Under the pieces are notes generated by a model that did no database searches, was not told the origin of the DNA, and saw only the letters and a program-made list of their open reading frames with translations. The position numbers and the translations under genes were made by a program. A DNA stretch of 64,000 bases, from the NCBI RefSeq assembly GCF_050306235.1, contig NZ_JBLWFH010000011.1:62001-126000 (forward strand). Reading direction: 5' to 3'. Positions within the stretch are counted from its first letter, which is position 1. Each line of letters opens with the position of its first letter. Below, one piece after another: positions 8,569-16,419 of the stretch. The stretch is from Glaciecola sp947496235 (GTDB lineage: Bacteria; Pseudomonadota; Gammaproteobacteria; Enterobacterales; Alteromonadaceae).

Positions 8569-9339
8569 CTATGATTTCCAAGATTGGTTAGTTAAATAGC
8601 TTTTGTAGCCGTTTTCACCAGCCCAGTATCTTAACGTATTTTCAACACCGTTACTGGTTAAGGTAGCACCAGAAAGTGCATCCACAGCATATTGCTTGCG
8701 ACTATCAGGGATACTCTTATCAACAGAAATAGCTACATCACCAGAATCATCATATAACTTTTTACCATCCCACTTGGCTTGCCAATCAGGGTTTTGAACT
8801 TCACCACCCAATCCTGGCGTTTCTTTGTGTTGATAATAAATCAGTTCACGGATTGTTTCGCCATCGTTATCTACCGCTAAGAATCCGTACATCAAATCCC
8901 ATAGTCCACTGCCATGTACTGGCAAAACGATGCGAGTGATATTACCATTTTCGTCTTTTATATGATAAACACTAGCAACTGTTGCACGACGTTGGAAACC
9001 GACATTACTATTTTCAACTCTTACTGTGTAGTCAGGATTATTAGCCGCTTTGTACATGTCATAGTCATCGAAAGGCTCGTCAACATATTGACCAGTAGCA
9101 ATATCAATGAACTTCTCTTCTACACGGTTGCTATACACTTCAGCGACTTGTTCATTGTTACTTGCCAAGTCAATTAGTCCAGCAGCTGTTAGTATATTGG
9201 TTTTTTTATCCAAGGCTGCGTTTGTTTCTTGCAATGAGCGAAGACCAACAGCAGAACCCGAAACGATAATTGAACAAACCAGACAAACTGCAACGACAAC
9301 GCCGATAGTTTTTCCTAAAGTTTCTTTTTTAGCCGACAC
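8569..9339 (-). CDS. nqrC: Na+-translocating NADH:quinone reductase subunit C
   Basis: A 256-residue subunit with one N-terminal membrane helix and a periplasmic FMN domain. The FMN is attached by ApbE to the Thr of SGAT (about Thr226, in DALSGATLTSNGVENT). The start chosen is the GTG at 9339: it gives MSAKKETLGKTIGVVV, the usual NqrC beginning, and has GGAGGG 7 nt upstream. A longer reading to 9420 would run far into nqrB and has no family support. The start overlaps the end of nqrB by 11 bp, implying translational coupling. Confidence 0.95.
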   Translation of the reverse strand: MSAKKETLGKTIGVVVAVCLVCSIIVSGSAVGLRSLQETNAALDKKTNILTAAGLIDLASNNEQVAEVYSNRVEEKFIDIATGQYVDEPFDDYDMYKAANNPDYTVRVENSNVGFQRRATVASVYHIKDENGNITRIVLPVHGSGLWDLMYGFLAVDNDGETIRELIYYQHKETPGLGGEVQNPDWQAKWDGKKLYDDSGDVAISVDKSIPDSRKQYAVDALSGATLTSNGVENTLRYWAGENGYKSYLTNQSWKS

Positions 9340-10549
9340 GAGCAACCCTCCGTTTAATATTGCTTTGGGCAACAAAATAATCAAATAGAGGCGCCCATAA
9401 ATTAGCGAACAGTATCGCAAGCATAATGCCCTCTGGGAAAGCAGGGTTTATTGCGCGAATAAGGATTGTCATAAATCCGATGAAGAAACCATACATCCAT
9501 TTTGCTTTATTGGTGAAAGATGCTGACACCGGATCTGTTGCCATAAAGAACATACCGAACGCCAAACCACCAATGACATAATGGTAATAGAAAGGCAGGT
9601 TAAACATTACATTGGATTCTGAGCCGACTATATTCAGAAGTCCACCGAAGAAAGCTACACCTAAGGCAACACCACTCACGATACGCCAGCTAGCAATTCC
9701 CATGTATATTATAAATAGACCACCCAGCATAATAGCCAAGGTAGACACTTCACCAACTGAGCCTGGAAGGTAACCTACAAAGGCATCCCAGAAGTTTAAC
9801 GCAGGTTCGCCATTAACGTAGCCAGTTTCAGCGGCAGTAAATTTACTTAACCAAGTTGCACCAGAAACACCGTCAGGCATTTGCGCAGCAATCCATACTT
9901 TATCACCTGAAATTTGTGCAGGATAAGCAAAGTATAAGAACGCGCGACCAGCAAGCGCTGGGTTAAGGAAGTTTCGACCAGTTCCACCAAAGATTTCTTT
10001 AGCGATAACTACACCGAAGGTAATGCCTAAGGCTACCTGCCATAAAGGTATAGTTGCTGGCAATGTCAATGAAAACAGAACCGAGGTTACAAAGAAACCT
10101 TCGTTGACTTCATGTTTACGGATTGATGCAAAAAGTACTTCCCAAAATCCACCCACAATGAATGTTGTTGCATAAATTGGAATGAAGAAGCAAGCGCCAT
10201 AGAACATAGCACCCAACACTCCCGTACTGGCGTCTAGAGTGCCACCTAATGCTGTGAACAATGATGCTTGCCACATATCAGGTAATGCACCACCAAGAGC
10301 AATTGCATCTTGTGCTTGAACACCAACATTGTACATGCCGTAGAACATCGCAGGGAAAGTCGCCATCCATACCATAATCATGATACGTTTAAGGTCAATA
10401 CTGTCTTTTACGTGGGTAGTAGATTTATTTACTTTACCCGGTGTATAAAAGATAGTCGCTGCCGCTTCGTAAAGGGCATAGAATTTTTCGTACTTACCAC
10501 CAGCTTCAAACTGGGGTTCGATTTTTTCTAAATATGCTTTTAAACCCAT
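9329..10549 (-). CDS. nqrB: Na+-translocating NADH:quinone reductase subunit B
   Basis: A 406-residue membrane subunit with about ten helices, which binds one covalent FMN and riboflavin and forms the Na+ and quinone path. The FMN-attachment motif SGAT lies in MPDGVSGATWLSKF. The family start MGLKAYLEKIEPQFEAGGKY fits the ATG at 10549, one nt after the nqrA stop, with AGAGGG upstream. An alternative start at 10567 would overlap nqrA and is not needed. Confidence 0.96.
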   Translation of the reverse strand: MGLKAYLEKIEPQFEAGGKYEKFYALYEAAATIFYTPGKVNKSTTHVKDSIDLKRIMIMVWMATFPAMFYGMYNVGVQAQDAIALGGALPDMWQASLFTALGGTLDASTGVLGAMFYGACFFIPIYATTFIVGGFWEVLFASIRKHEVNEGFFVTSVLFSLTLPATIPLWQVALGITFGVVIAKEIFGGTGRNFLNPALAGRAFLYFAYPAQISGDKVWIAAQMPDGVSGATWLSKFTAAETGYVNGEPALNFWDAFVGYLPGSVGEVSTLAIMLGGLFIIYMGIASWRIVSGVALGVAFFGGLLNIVGSESNVMFNLPFYYHYVIGGLAFGMFFMATDPVSASFTNKAKWMYGFFIGFMTILIRAINPAFPEGIMLAILFANLWAPLFDYFVAQSNIKRRVARVG

Positions 10550-10550
10550 C

Positions 10551-11891
10551 TTAACCCTCTGCTTCAATTTTGGTTAAACAATCACGCAAGATCGGACCGT
10601 AGTCATACTTGCCTGGGCAAACGTAAGTACAAAGCGCTAAATCTTCTTCATCAAGCTCCAATGCACCCATTTGTTGGGCACTATCAGTGTCACCTGAAAT
10701 AATATCTCTCAACAGCATCGTCGGTAAGATATCTAATGGCATGATTCGCTCATAATTACCAATAGGTACCATAGAACGCTCAGAACCATTAGTGGTAGAC
10801 GTCATGTCGAATTTCTTCTTACCTGCCAAGTGACCAAGATAAGCGCGAGTTACTGAATGTTTATCAGAGCCTGGCGTTATCCATCCAAGGAAGTGTTTCT
10901 CAGTATCTTCTTTTATCAAAGACACTTGTAAGTGGAAACGCCCAAGATAGGCGTGAGGTCCTGCAGCTTTAACACCGTTTAGCACTGAACCTGAAATCAC
11001 GCGTACAGGTGCATTTTCATATTGTCCCTGCGTTAGCTCAACAACATGAGCGCCAATTTGTGTTTTTACAATTTTGGGCTTGCTCGCCATTGGGCCTGCA
11101 ATAGACACCACACGAGACACGTCTAACTCACCAGAAGTTAGCGTAGCGCCTATAGCGATAGCGTCTTGGTAGTTAACATGCCAAACTTTTTTATTTTGAC
11201 CTACAGGGTCCAAGTGATGGATTGCAGTTCCAACTAACCCTGCTGGGTGAGGACCTGAAAACTCATGAACTTCAGCTTTATCGCTAGCCACATTTACAGT
11301 AGTGCCAGCTGCTTTAGTTACAAACACCTTACCATCTGTAAGACGCGACAAGGCAGCAATGCCGTTATCGAAGTCTTGTTGGCGTTCAGCAATCACAATA
11401 GCAGGATCGACTGCAAGGGGGTTTGAATCTATCGCGGTAACGAAAATAGAATGTGGAGTAGAATCAACGGCAGGGGCTTTACTGTATGGACGAGTTCGAA
11501 TACATGTCCATAAGCCTGATTCTATTAAAACATCCACAATCTCTTGGCGATCTGTAGACGCTAGGCTAGCAGCTTCGAATTTTTTAAATTCGACTGATTC
11601 CTCACCTTTAATGCCAATAACTACTGATTGTAAAACACGTTTTGCGCCACGGTTAACTTCTACAACTTCACCAGAAGCAGGAGCAGTATATTTGACACCA
11701 GGATTTTTCTTATCCTCAAATATTAACTGCCCTTTCTTAACCATATCACCGACTTGCACGTGCATAGTCGGACGCATACCATTATATTCCTCTCCAAGTA
11801 TGGCTGCCTTAGAAACCGAGACTGTGTCTACGATTTTTTGTTCTGGCGCGCCTGTAATTGGAAGGTCTAGACCTTTCTTTATCTTTATCAT
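10551..11891 (-). CDS. nqrA: Na+-translocating NADH:quinone reductase subunit A
   Basis: A 446-residue soluble cytoplasmic subunit, first gene of nqrABCDEF. The family opening MIKIKKGLDLPITGAPEQ fits the ATG at 11891. A TTG two codons upstream (11897) is a possible alternative and is a little better spaced from AAGAG. The lipoyl-like segment (VQVGDMVKKGQLIFEDKKNPG) and C-terminal Cys residues (LCTYVCPGKYDYG) are present. No bolA gene lies upstream, unlike in several related genomes (from memory). A 10-bp inverted repeat lies 30-66 bp upstream of the ATG. Confidence 0.96.
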   Translation of the reverse strand: MIKIKKGLDLPITGAPEQKIVDTVSVSKAAILGEEYNGMRPTMHVQVGDMVKKGQLIFEDKKNPGVKYTAPASGEVVEVNRGAKRVLQSVVIGIKGEESVEFKKFEAASLASTDRQEIVDVLIESGLWTCIRTRPYSKAPAVDSTPHSIFVTAIDSNPLAVDPAIVIAERQQDFDNGIAALSRLTDGKVFVTKAAGTTVNVASDKAEVHEFSGPHPAGLVGTAIHHLDPVGQNKKVWHVNYQDAIAIGATLTSGELDVSRVVSIAGPMASKPKIVKTQIGAHVVELTQGQYENAPVRVISGSVLNGVKAAGPHAYLGRFHLQVSLIKEDTEKHFLGWITPGSDKHSVTRAYLGHLAGKKKFDMTSTTNGSERSMVPIGNYERIMPLDILPTMLLRDIISGDTDSAQQMGALELDEEDLALCTYVCPGKYDYGPILRDCLTKIEAEG

Positions 11892-12430
11892 ACGCAATTG
11901 ACTACTCTTAAATAGAAACCAATTTAAACGTGCCTACACATTAAGCGCGTTTAAATTAGCACCTATTCCATTAGATATTTTAGCCTACACACATAAAAAC
12001 ACTTGTCTAAGTATAGCTCCCTAAACAAACTGCTTCTCTGTTGTTTTTAATTACATTTTTGACACCAACGCCAATATTCCGCGAGAAAATGAAAGCGTGG
12101 AAACGCATTGGGCGTTTGAGTGGCGCGATTTTAGCACTAACCAAGCATAAAACGCTAACGGAATTATACCAATAGCTTAATATTTCTGACAATTTTGTTA
12201 AGTTTACATTCCAGTTGCCGTTTTGCCACAAGAGTTACAAAGGAAATCACTAAAATTCTTGAATTTGTTGCAATTATGTAAACGGCCAACTGAAAAATCA
12301 GTAGCCGTTTCATAAAACCTTAGGTTTTCCCCTAAATACGCACTCATTATTCGCTAAAGACTCAAATTCGTTTATCACTAATTCACAAGGTTTGTTGTAG
12401 ACAGTCCCTTAAAAAAAACGCCAACCAAAG
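11892..12430. other. 539-bp intergenic region upstream of nqrA
   Basis: This gap lies between the dctP stop and nqrA, both on the minus strand. It must hold the nqr promoter, but I could not settle on a convincing -35/-10 pair. The one clear structure is the inverted repeat at 11921-11957. A 74-codon open frame at 12007-12231 (minus) shows no recognisable family and is not called as a gene. Confidence 0.6.
11921..11957. promoter_or_regulatory. Inverted repeat in the nqrA leader
   Basis: AATTTAAACG (11921-11930) and CGTTTAAATT (11948-11957) are perfect 10-bp arms around a 17-bp spacer, 30-66 bp upstream of nqrA. It could be an operator for a dimeric regulator or a weak leader hairpin. The regulator is unknown. 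Confidence 0.5.
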
Positions 12431-13516
12431 TTAACGATTTTCATAATAGGCTTGCTCTGACATCTGGTGATACTTTTTCACGCCTTGATAAAACGCCTCA
12501 TATGAAGTGTATACTTTGTCAAACATAGGATCTTCAGCTCGCTTTTCCTGCATGACTTTTTTTGTTGCCACTTTTAACGCTTCGATTACGTCTGCTGGCA
12601 AAGGTCTTACATCCACATTATGCTCATCTTGCAGTTGCTGCATTGCTTTGTAATTGGCCTGGGTATATTCATCTAACATATCTTGGTTGACCGCTCGGGT
12701 CGCAACTTCAATAATCTTTTGGAGGTCTTGAGGCAAACCTTCATATGCAGCTTTGTTAACGATAAATTCTAGCGTAGTTCCTGGTTCATGCCAGCCACTG
12801 TGATAATAATATTCGGCAGCTTTGTATAAACCGAAAGTTTGATCGTTGTAGGGTCCTACCCATTCTGTTGCATCTATAGCACCTGTTTGCAAAGCAGTAA
12901 AAATTTCTCCTCCGGTCAAAGTTACGGGCAAGCCCCCAACTTCTTTAAATACTTCTCCTCCTAAACCAGGAATCCGCATTTTTAATCCTTTGAGATCGTC
13001 TATAGAGTTAATTTCTTTTTTAAACCAACCCGCCATTTGCACCCCAGTGCTACCGCCGGCGAAAGGAATGACGCCAAAGGGCTCATATAACTCGCGCCAT
13101 AATTCTATTCCTCCGCCATACTGTAACCATGAATTCATTTCAGTTACGTTCATACCAAAAGGAATCGCAGAAAATATTGGCGCAGCGGGAATCTTTCCTT
13201 TCCAATAATAGGCACCTGCATGTCCCATTTCAGCGCTGCCACTAGACACAGCGTTAAACACTTCGAACCCTGGTACAAGCTCACCTGCACCATAAACGGT
13301 AACTTGAAGCCTTCCCCCTGACATTTCATTCACATAGGTAGCAAATGTTTCTGGGGCCCTGCCTAAACCGGGAAAGTTCTTAGGCCAAGAAGTGACTAAC
13401 TTCCATTTATAAACTTTAGTTTCTGTTGCTGTGGGTGTTGCTTTTTCGTCACCACCACAAGCCCATAGCATTCCAACTAGCATTACAAGACTAATTATTT
13501 TAAGAATATTTTTCAT
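12431..13516 (-). CDS. dctP: TRAP transporter solute-binding protein, TakP-like DctP
   Basis: A 361-residue lipid-anchored periplasmic binding protein (lipobox LWAC, Cys20) of a tripartite ATP-independent transporter, which uses the Na+ gradient to import organic acids. Family blocks are YKWKLVTSWPKNFPGLG, SGSAEMGHAGAYYWKGK, the ligand-Arg block LKGLKMRIPGLGGEV, and TGAIDATEWVGPYNDQ. These resemble the TakP subgroup (2-oxo-acid and related monocarboxylate binding), so a 2-oxo acid is a fair guess for the ligand. It is the third gene of dctQ-dctM-dctP, 20 nt behind dctM, with a GGAG Shine-Dalgarno. Confidence 0.92.
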   Translation of the reverse strand: MKNILKIISLVMLVGMLWACGGDEKATPTATETKVYKWKLVTSWPKNFPGLGRAPETFATYVNEMSGGRLQVTVYGAGELVPGFEVFNAVSSGSAEMGHAGAYYWKGKIPAAPIFSAIPFGMNVTEMNSWLQYGGGIELWRELYEPFGVIPFAGGSTGVQMAGWFKKEINSIDDLKGLKMRIPGLGGEVFKEVGGLPVTLTGGEIFTALQTGAIDATEWVGPYNDQTFGLYKAAEYYYHSGWHEPGTTLEFIVNKAAYEGLPQDLQKIIEVATRAVNQDMLDEYTQANYKAMQQLQDEHNVDVRPLPADVIEALKVATKKVMQEKRAEDPMFDKVYTSYEAFYQGVKKYHQMSEQAYYENR

Positions 13517-13536
13517 TACCTAACTCCTTCTATTGC

Positions 13537-14910
13537 CTAGTTATCCGGATAAATTTTATCTGGAAGCCAAGTCACCAATTCTGGCCATACTGCTAATAAA
13601 ATAAGCAAACTTAATTGAATGATGATAAATGGGATTACACCTTTATAAATGTGTTCTGTTTTCACTACCTCGGTTGCAACTCCTCGCAAATAAAACAAAG
13701 CAAAACCAAACGGAGGTGTTAAAAAGGAGGTTTGTAAATTAACCGCTATCATAATGCCCAGCCATAAAGGATCTACACCCATGACAATTAGTATAGGTGC
13801 TACAATTGGGACTACAACAAAGGTGATTTCGATAAAATCTAAAATAAATCCTAGTAAGAATATGATTAGCATGACCAACAAGGTTGCCGTGACTACCCCA
13901 CCAGGCATCTGCGTAAAGAAGGTTTTGAGCAAATGCTCACCACCAAAGCCTCTAAAAACCAACGAAAAGATACTGGCACCAATTAAAATCAGAAATACCA
14001 TGCAAGTTACTTTAGTCGTTTCTAGGGAGACGTGTTTAAGATTTTCTTTGTTTAATGCACGTTTAAATGCAGCCAAGACGAGAGCTCCAACAGCGCCAAC
14101 ACCAGCAGCTTCTGTCGGAGTAGCATAACCTAAGAGTATTGAACCCAAAACCGTCACTATAAGTAACAGCGGCGGCACAAGAGCTTTTAATAAATTAGCC
14201 AGTGAGCCATGTTCGTTTTCTTGTCCTTTATCAGGGATTTGGTGGGGAGAAAAAACGCTGACTCCCCATAAATAACAAAGGTACATTACGACTAAAATTA
14301 ATCCTGGAATTATTGCTCCAACAAACAAGTCCCCCACAGATACGCTATCCGGTGAAAATATTCCCATATCTAATTGGGCTTTTTGATATGCACTACTTAG
14401 CACATCCCCCAATAAAACCAGTGCAATGGACGGCGGGATAATTTGCCCTAAGGTGCCTGTAGCACAAATGCTTCCTGTTGCTAAGGCAGGTGAATAGCCA
14501 CGTTTCAACATGGTTGGAAGGGACAACAACCCCATAGTGACCACGGTTGCGCCCACTATGCCGGTGCTTGCCGCCAACAACATACCTACGATGACTACGG
14601 AAACGCCCAGACCGCTTTTGAATCGACCTAACAACGCTGACATCGAGGTTAATAGATCTTCTGCTATTTTTGCGCGCTCTAGCACTATCCCCATAAACAC
14701 GAAGAGCGGCACTGCTATCAAGGTAGTATTACTAACAATTCCGAATAATCGAGAGGGTGCAGTTAACAGATAATTTGCATCGAAAACCCCAAATAAAGCA
14801 CCTAGTCCGGCAAATATCAAAGACACGCCAGCCAATGTTAATGCCACAGGGTATCCTAAAAGTAATGCACCACAGACACCGACAAATAGGAGTAGAGATA
14901 ACCATTCCAT
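13537..14910 (-). CDS. dctM: TRAP transporter large permease DctM
   Basis: A 457-residue polytopic protein with about 12-13 hydrophobic segments, the main transport subunit of the TRAP system. Typical DctM blocks are GIVLERAKIAEDLL, GMLLAASTGIVGATVVTMGL, TGSICATGTLGQIIPPSI, TPTEAAGVGAVGAL and NLQTSFLTPPFGFALFYLRG. Its ATG overlaps the dctQ stop by one base (TAATG), which implies coupling, and dctP follows 20 nt later. Confidence 0.95.
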   Translation of the reverse strand: MEWLSLLLFVGVCGALLLGYPVALTLAGVSLIFAGLGALFGVFDANYLLTAPSRLFGIVSNTTLIAVPLFVFMGIVLERAKIAEDLLTSMSALLGRFKSGLGVSVVIVGMLLAASTGIVGATVVTMGLLSLPTMLKRGYSPALATGSICATGTLGQIIPPSIALVLLGDVLSSAYQKAQLDMGIFSPDSVSVGDLFVGAIIPGLILVVMYLCYLWGVSVFSPHQIPDKGQENEHGSLANLLKALVPPLLLIVTVLGSILLGYATPTEAAGVGAVGALVLAAFKRALNKENLKHVSLETTKVTCMVFLILIGASIFSLVFRGFGGEHLLKTFFTQMPGGVVTATLLVMLIIFLLGFILDFIEITFVVVPIVAPILIVMGVDPLWLGIMIAVNLQTSFLTPPFGFALFYLRGVATEVVKTEHIYKGVIPFIIIQLSLLILLAVWPELVTWLPDKIYPDN

Positions 14911-15434
14911 TAAGGTGTCTCCTTGATTACGCTTGGCGTATTTAAAAGCGACAAGGTGTGTTTGATAATTTCAGAAACAGCTTGGATCACCAAACTCAAG
15001 GAAAATAAAAATATGAAGGTTTTAAGTAAAAACACCAAAGGTAGCCCTCCAGGCTCCATGCTCCCTTCAAGCAGAGACCAAGATTCGGCAACATAATCAA
15101 TACACACAATTGCAATATACAGGCTTACAGGCAACATAAAACACAAGCTACCGAGTAAGTTTACCCAAGTTTTTTTGCGATTAGTGAACCTGCGGTAAAA
15201 TATATCGACTCTTACGTGACCATCCTGTTGATAGGTATAAGCTGCGCCGAGTAAAAATACTGCGGCATGAAGATAGGTCACCGATTCCTGAAGTGCAATC
15301 CATCCGAGGTTAAAGCCATAACGCAATACCACAATAATGAACATTAATAGCGCCATCACAATAGTGGCATAACTAATAAACCGCCCCATGAGACTATTAA
15401 TACTGTCTATGAACGCAGATATTTTAAGTAACAT
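14910..15434 (-). CDS. dctQ: TRAP transporter small permease DctQ
   Basis: A 174-residue membrane protein with four predicted helices, the small subunit of the TRAP transporter that joins DctM. The DctQ-type segment is GWIALQESVTYLHAAVFLLG followed by YTYQQDGHVRVDIFYRR, a strongly conserved block. It is the first gene of the operon. No promoter is assigned in the 168-bp gap upstream. Confidence 0.93.
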   Translation of the reverse strand: MLLKISAFIDSINSLMGRFISYATIVMALLMFIIVVLRYGFNLGWIALQESVTYLHAAVFLLGAAYTYQQDGHVRVDIFYRRFTNRKKTWVNLLGSLCFMLPVSLYIAIVCIDYVAESWSLLEGSMEPGGLPLVFLLKTFIFLFSLSLVIQAVSEIIKHTLSLLNTPSVIKETP

Positions 15435-15566
15435 AATGAATTAGTGTTATTTTTTTGTAGCCGCATTGTGTCACAAAGTTAAACACTTGAAAATCTTAGA
15501 AAGGGGTTTTAATTAGAATCAGAATGATATTGTGTAGATTGTTGAATATTTGAGTCAGACTGAGTC

Positions 15567-15584
15567 AGCAAGCTCTCGCTTGCT
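15567..15584 (-). terminator. Hairpin downstream of fklB
   Basis: AGCAAGC (15567-15573), loop TCTC (GAGA on the minus strand), GCTTGCT (15578-15584). It lies 19 nt past the fklB stop. No strong T run follows, so it is at best a weak terminator or a 3' mRNA stabiliser. A short direct repeat TGAGTCAG (15551-15558 and 15561-15568) lies beside it. Confidence 0.4.
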
Positions 15585-15602
15585 AACTCTAAAATAATAA
15601 AA

Positions 15603-16223
15603 CTAGGCGTTTACTTCCAATAGTTCTATATCAAATACCAAGGTTGAATATGGACCAATTGCAGCACCTGCACCTTGCTCCCCATAAGCGAGATGATGAG
15701 GAATATGCAAGCGCCACTTATCACCAACAGACATAAGTTGAAGGGCTTCCGTCCAACCTTTAATAACACCATTTACTGGAAATTGAGCAGGTTGACCTCT
15801 GTCATAACTGCTATCAAACACGGTTCCATCGATTAGGGTGCCATGATAATGAGTGGTTACTGTAGATGCAGCAGAAGGGCTGGCGCCGTCGCCTTTTTCT
15901 AACACTTCGTATTGAAGACCAGACTCGGTTACTGTAATTTCATCTCTTTTAGCATTTTCCGCTAAATAAGACTCACCTTCGGCAACCACAGCAGCAAATT
16001 GTTCTTCTTTTGCCGCTTGCATGCGTTGATGAATTTCATTAAAGGCAACACGTAGCTCATCATTGCTTACTTGAGGCGCTTGACCGCCAAAACCGTCTTG
16101 TATACCCGCAATAACTACCTCTAAAGCCATACCTTCAAATGGATTAGATGCTAGTTGTTGACCCATTTGATAACCGATACCATAACTGGCATGCTCTTCG
16201 ATACTAGAATATTTTTCGCTCAC
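15603..16223 (-). CDS. fklB: FKBP-type peptidyl-prolyl isomerase FklB
   Basis: A 206-residue cytosolic prolyl isomerase of the FKBP22/FklB type. The N-terminal helical dimerisation domain spans about residues 1-90 (ASYGIGYQMGQQLASNPF), and the FKBP domain about 100-205 (HYHGTLIDGTVFDSSYDRGQ, VIKGWTEALQLMSVGDKWR, LAYGEQGAGAAIGPYSTL). No signal peptide is seen. The start is a GTG at 16223 with AAGGA 5 nt upstream. It diverges from ppc. Confidence 0.94.
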   Translation of the reverse strand: MSEKYSSIEEHASYGIGYQMGQQLASNPFEGMALEVVIAGIQDGFGGQAPQVSNDELRVAFNEIHQRMQAAKEEQFAAVVAEGESYLAENAKRDEITVTESGLQYEVLEKGDGASPSAASTVTTHYHGTLIDGTVFDSSYDRGQPAQFPVNGVIKGWTEALQLMSVGDKWRLHIPHHLAYGEQGAGAAIGPYSTLVFDIELLEVNA

Positions 16224-16419
16224 AAAAATCCTTGATTGTTTTTCTAAAGTTTAAAGATATAAGAATACCATATTCTGAAATTCAATCCTAATTCGAACAA
16301 AAATGTAGTAATATTACGAAAATTTCGCAGTTTAATGCTTGTTGTCTTAATTGCAAAAGGCCTACAAAACAGGCTAAATTAAGACAATCAGCGCCAATAA
16401 AAAAGGAAATTTAGTCATT

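Noticed and set aside
11302..11901. A 199-codon open frame on the plus strand across nqrA
   Set aside because: It lies wholly opposite nqrA, which is certain from its motifs; the translation is low-complexity Ser/Thr/Ile-rich as in shadow frames.
12007..12231. A 74-codon open frame on the minus strand upstream of nqrA
   Set aside because: No recognisable family, no clear Shine-Dalgarno, and composition like translated intergenic DNA. It is treated as non-coding.
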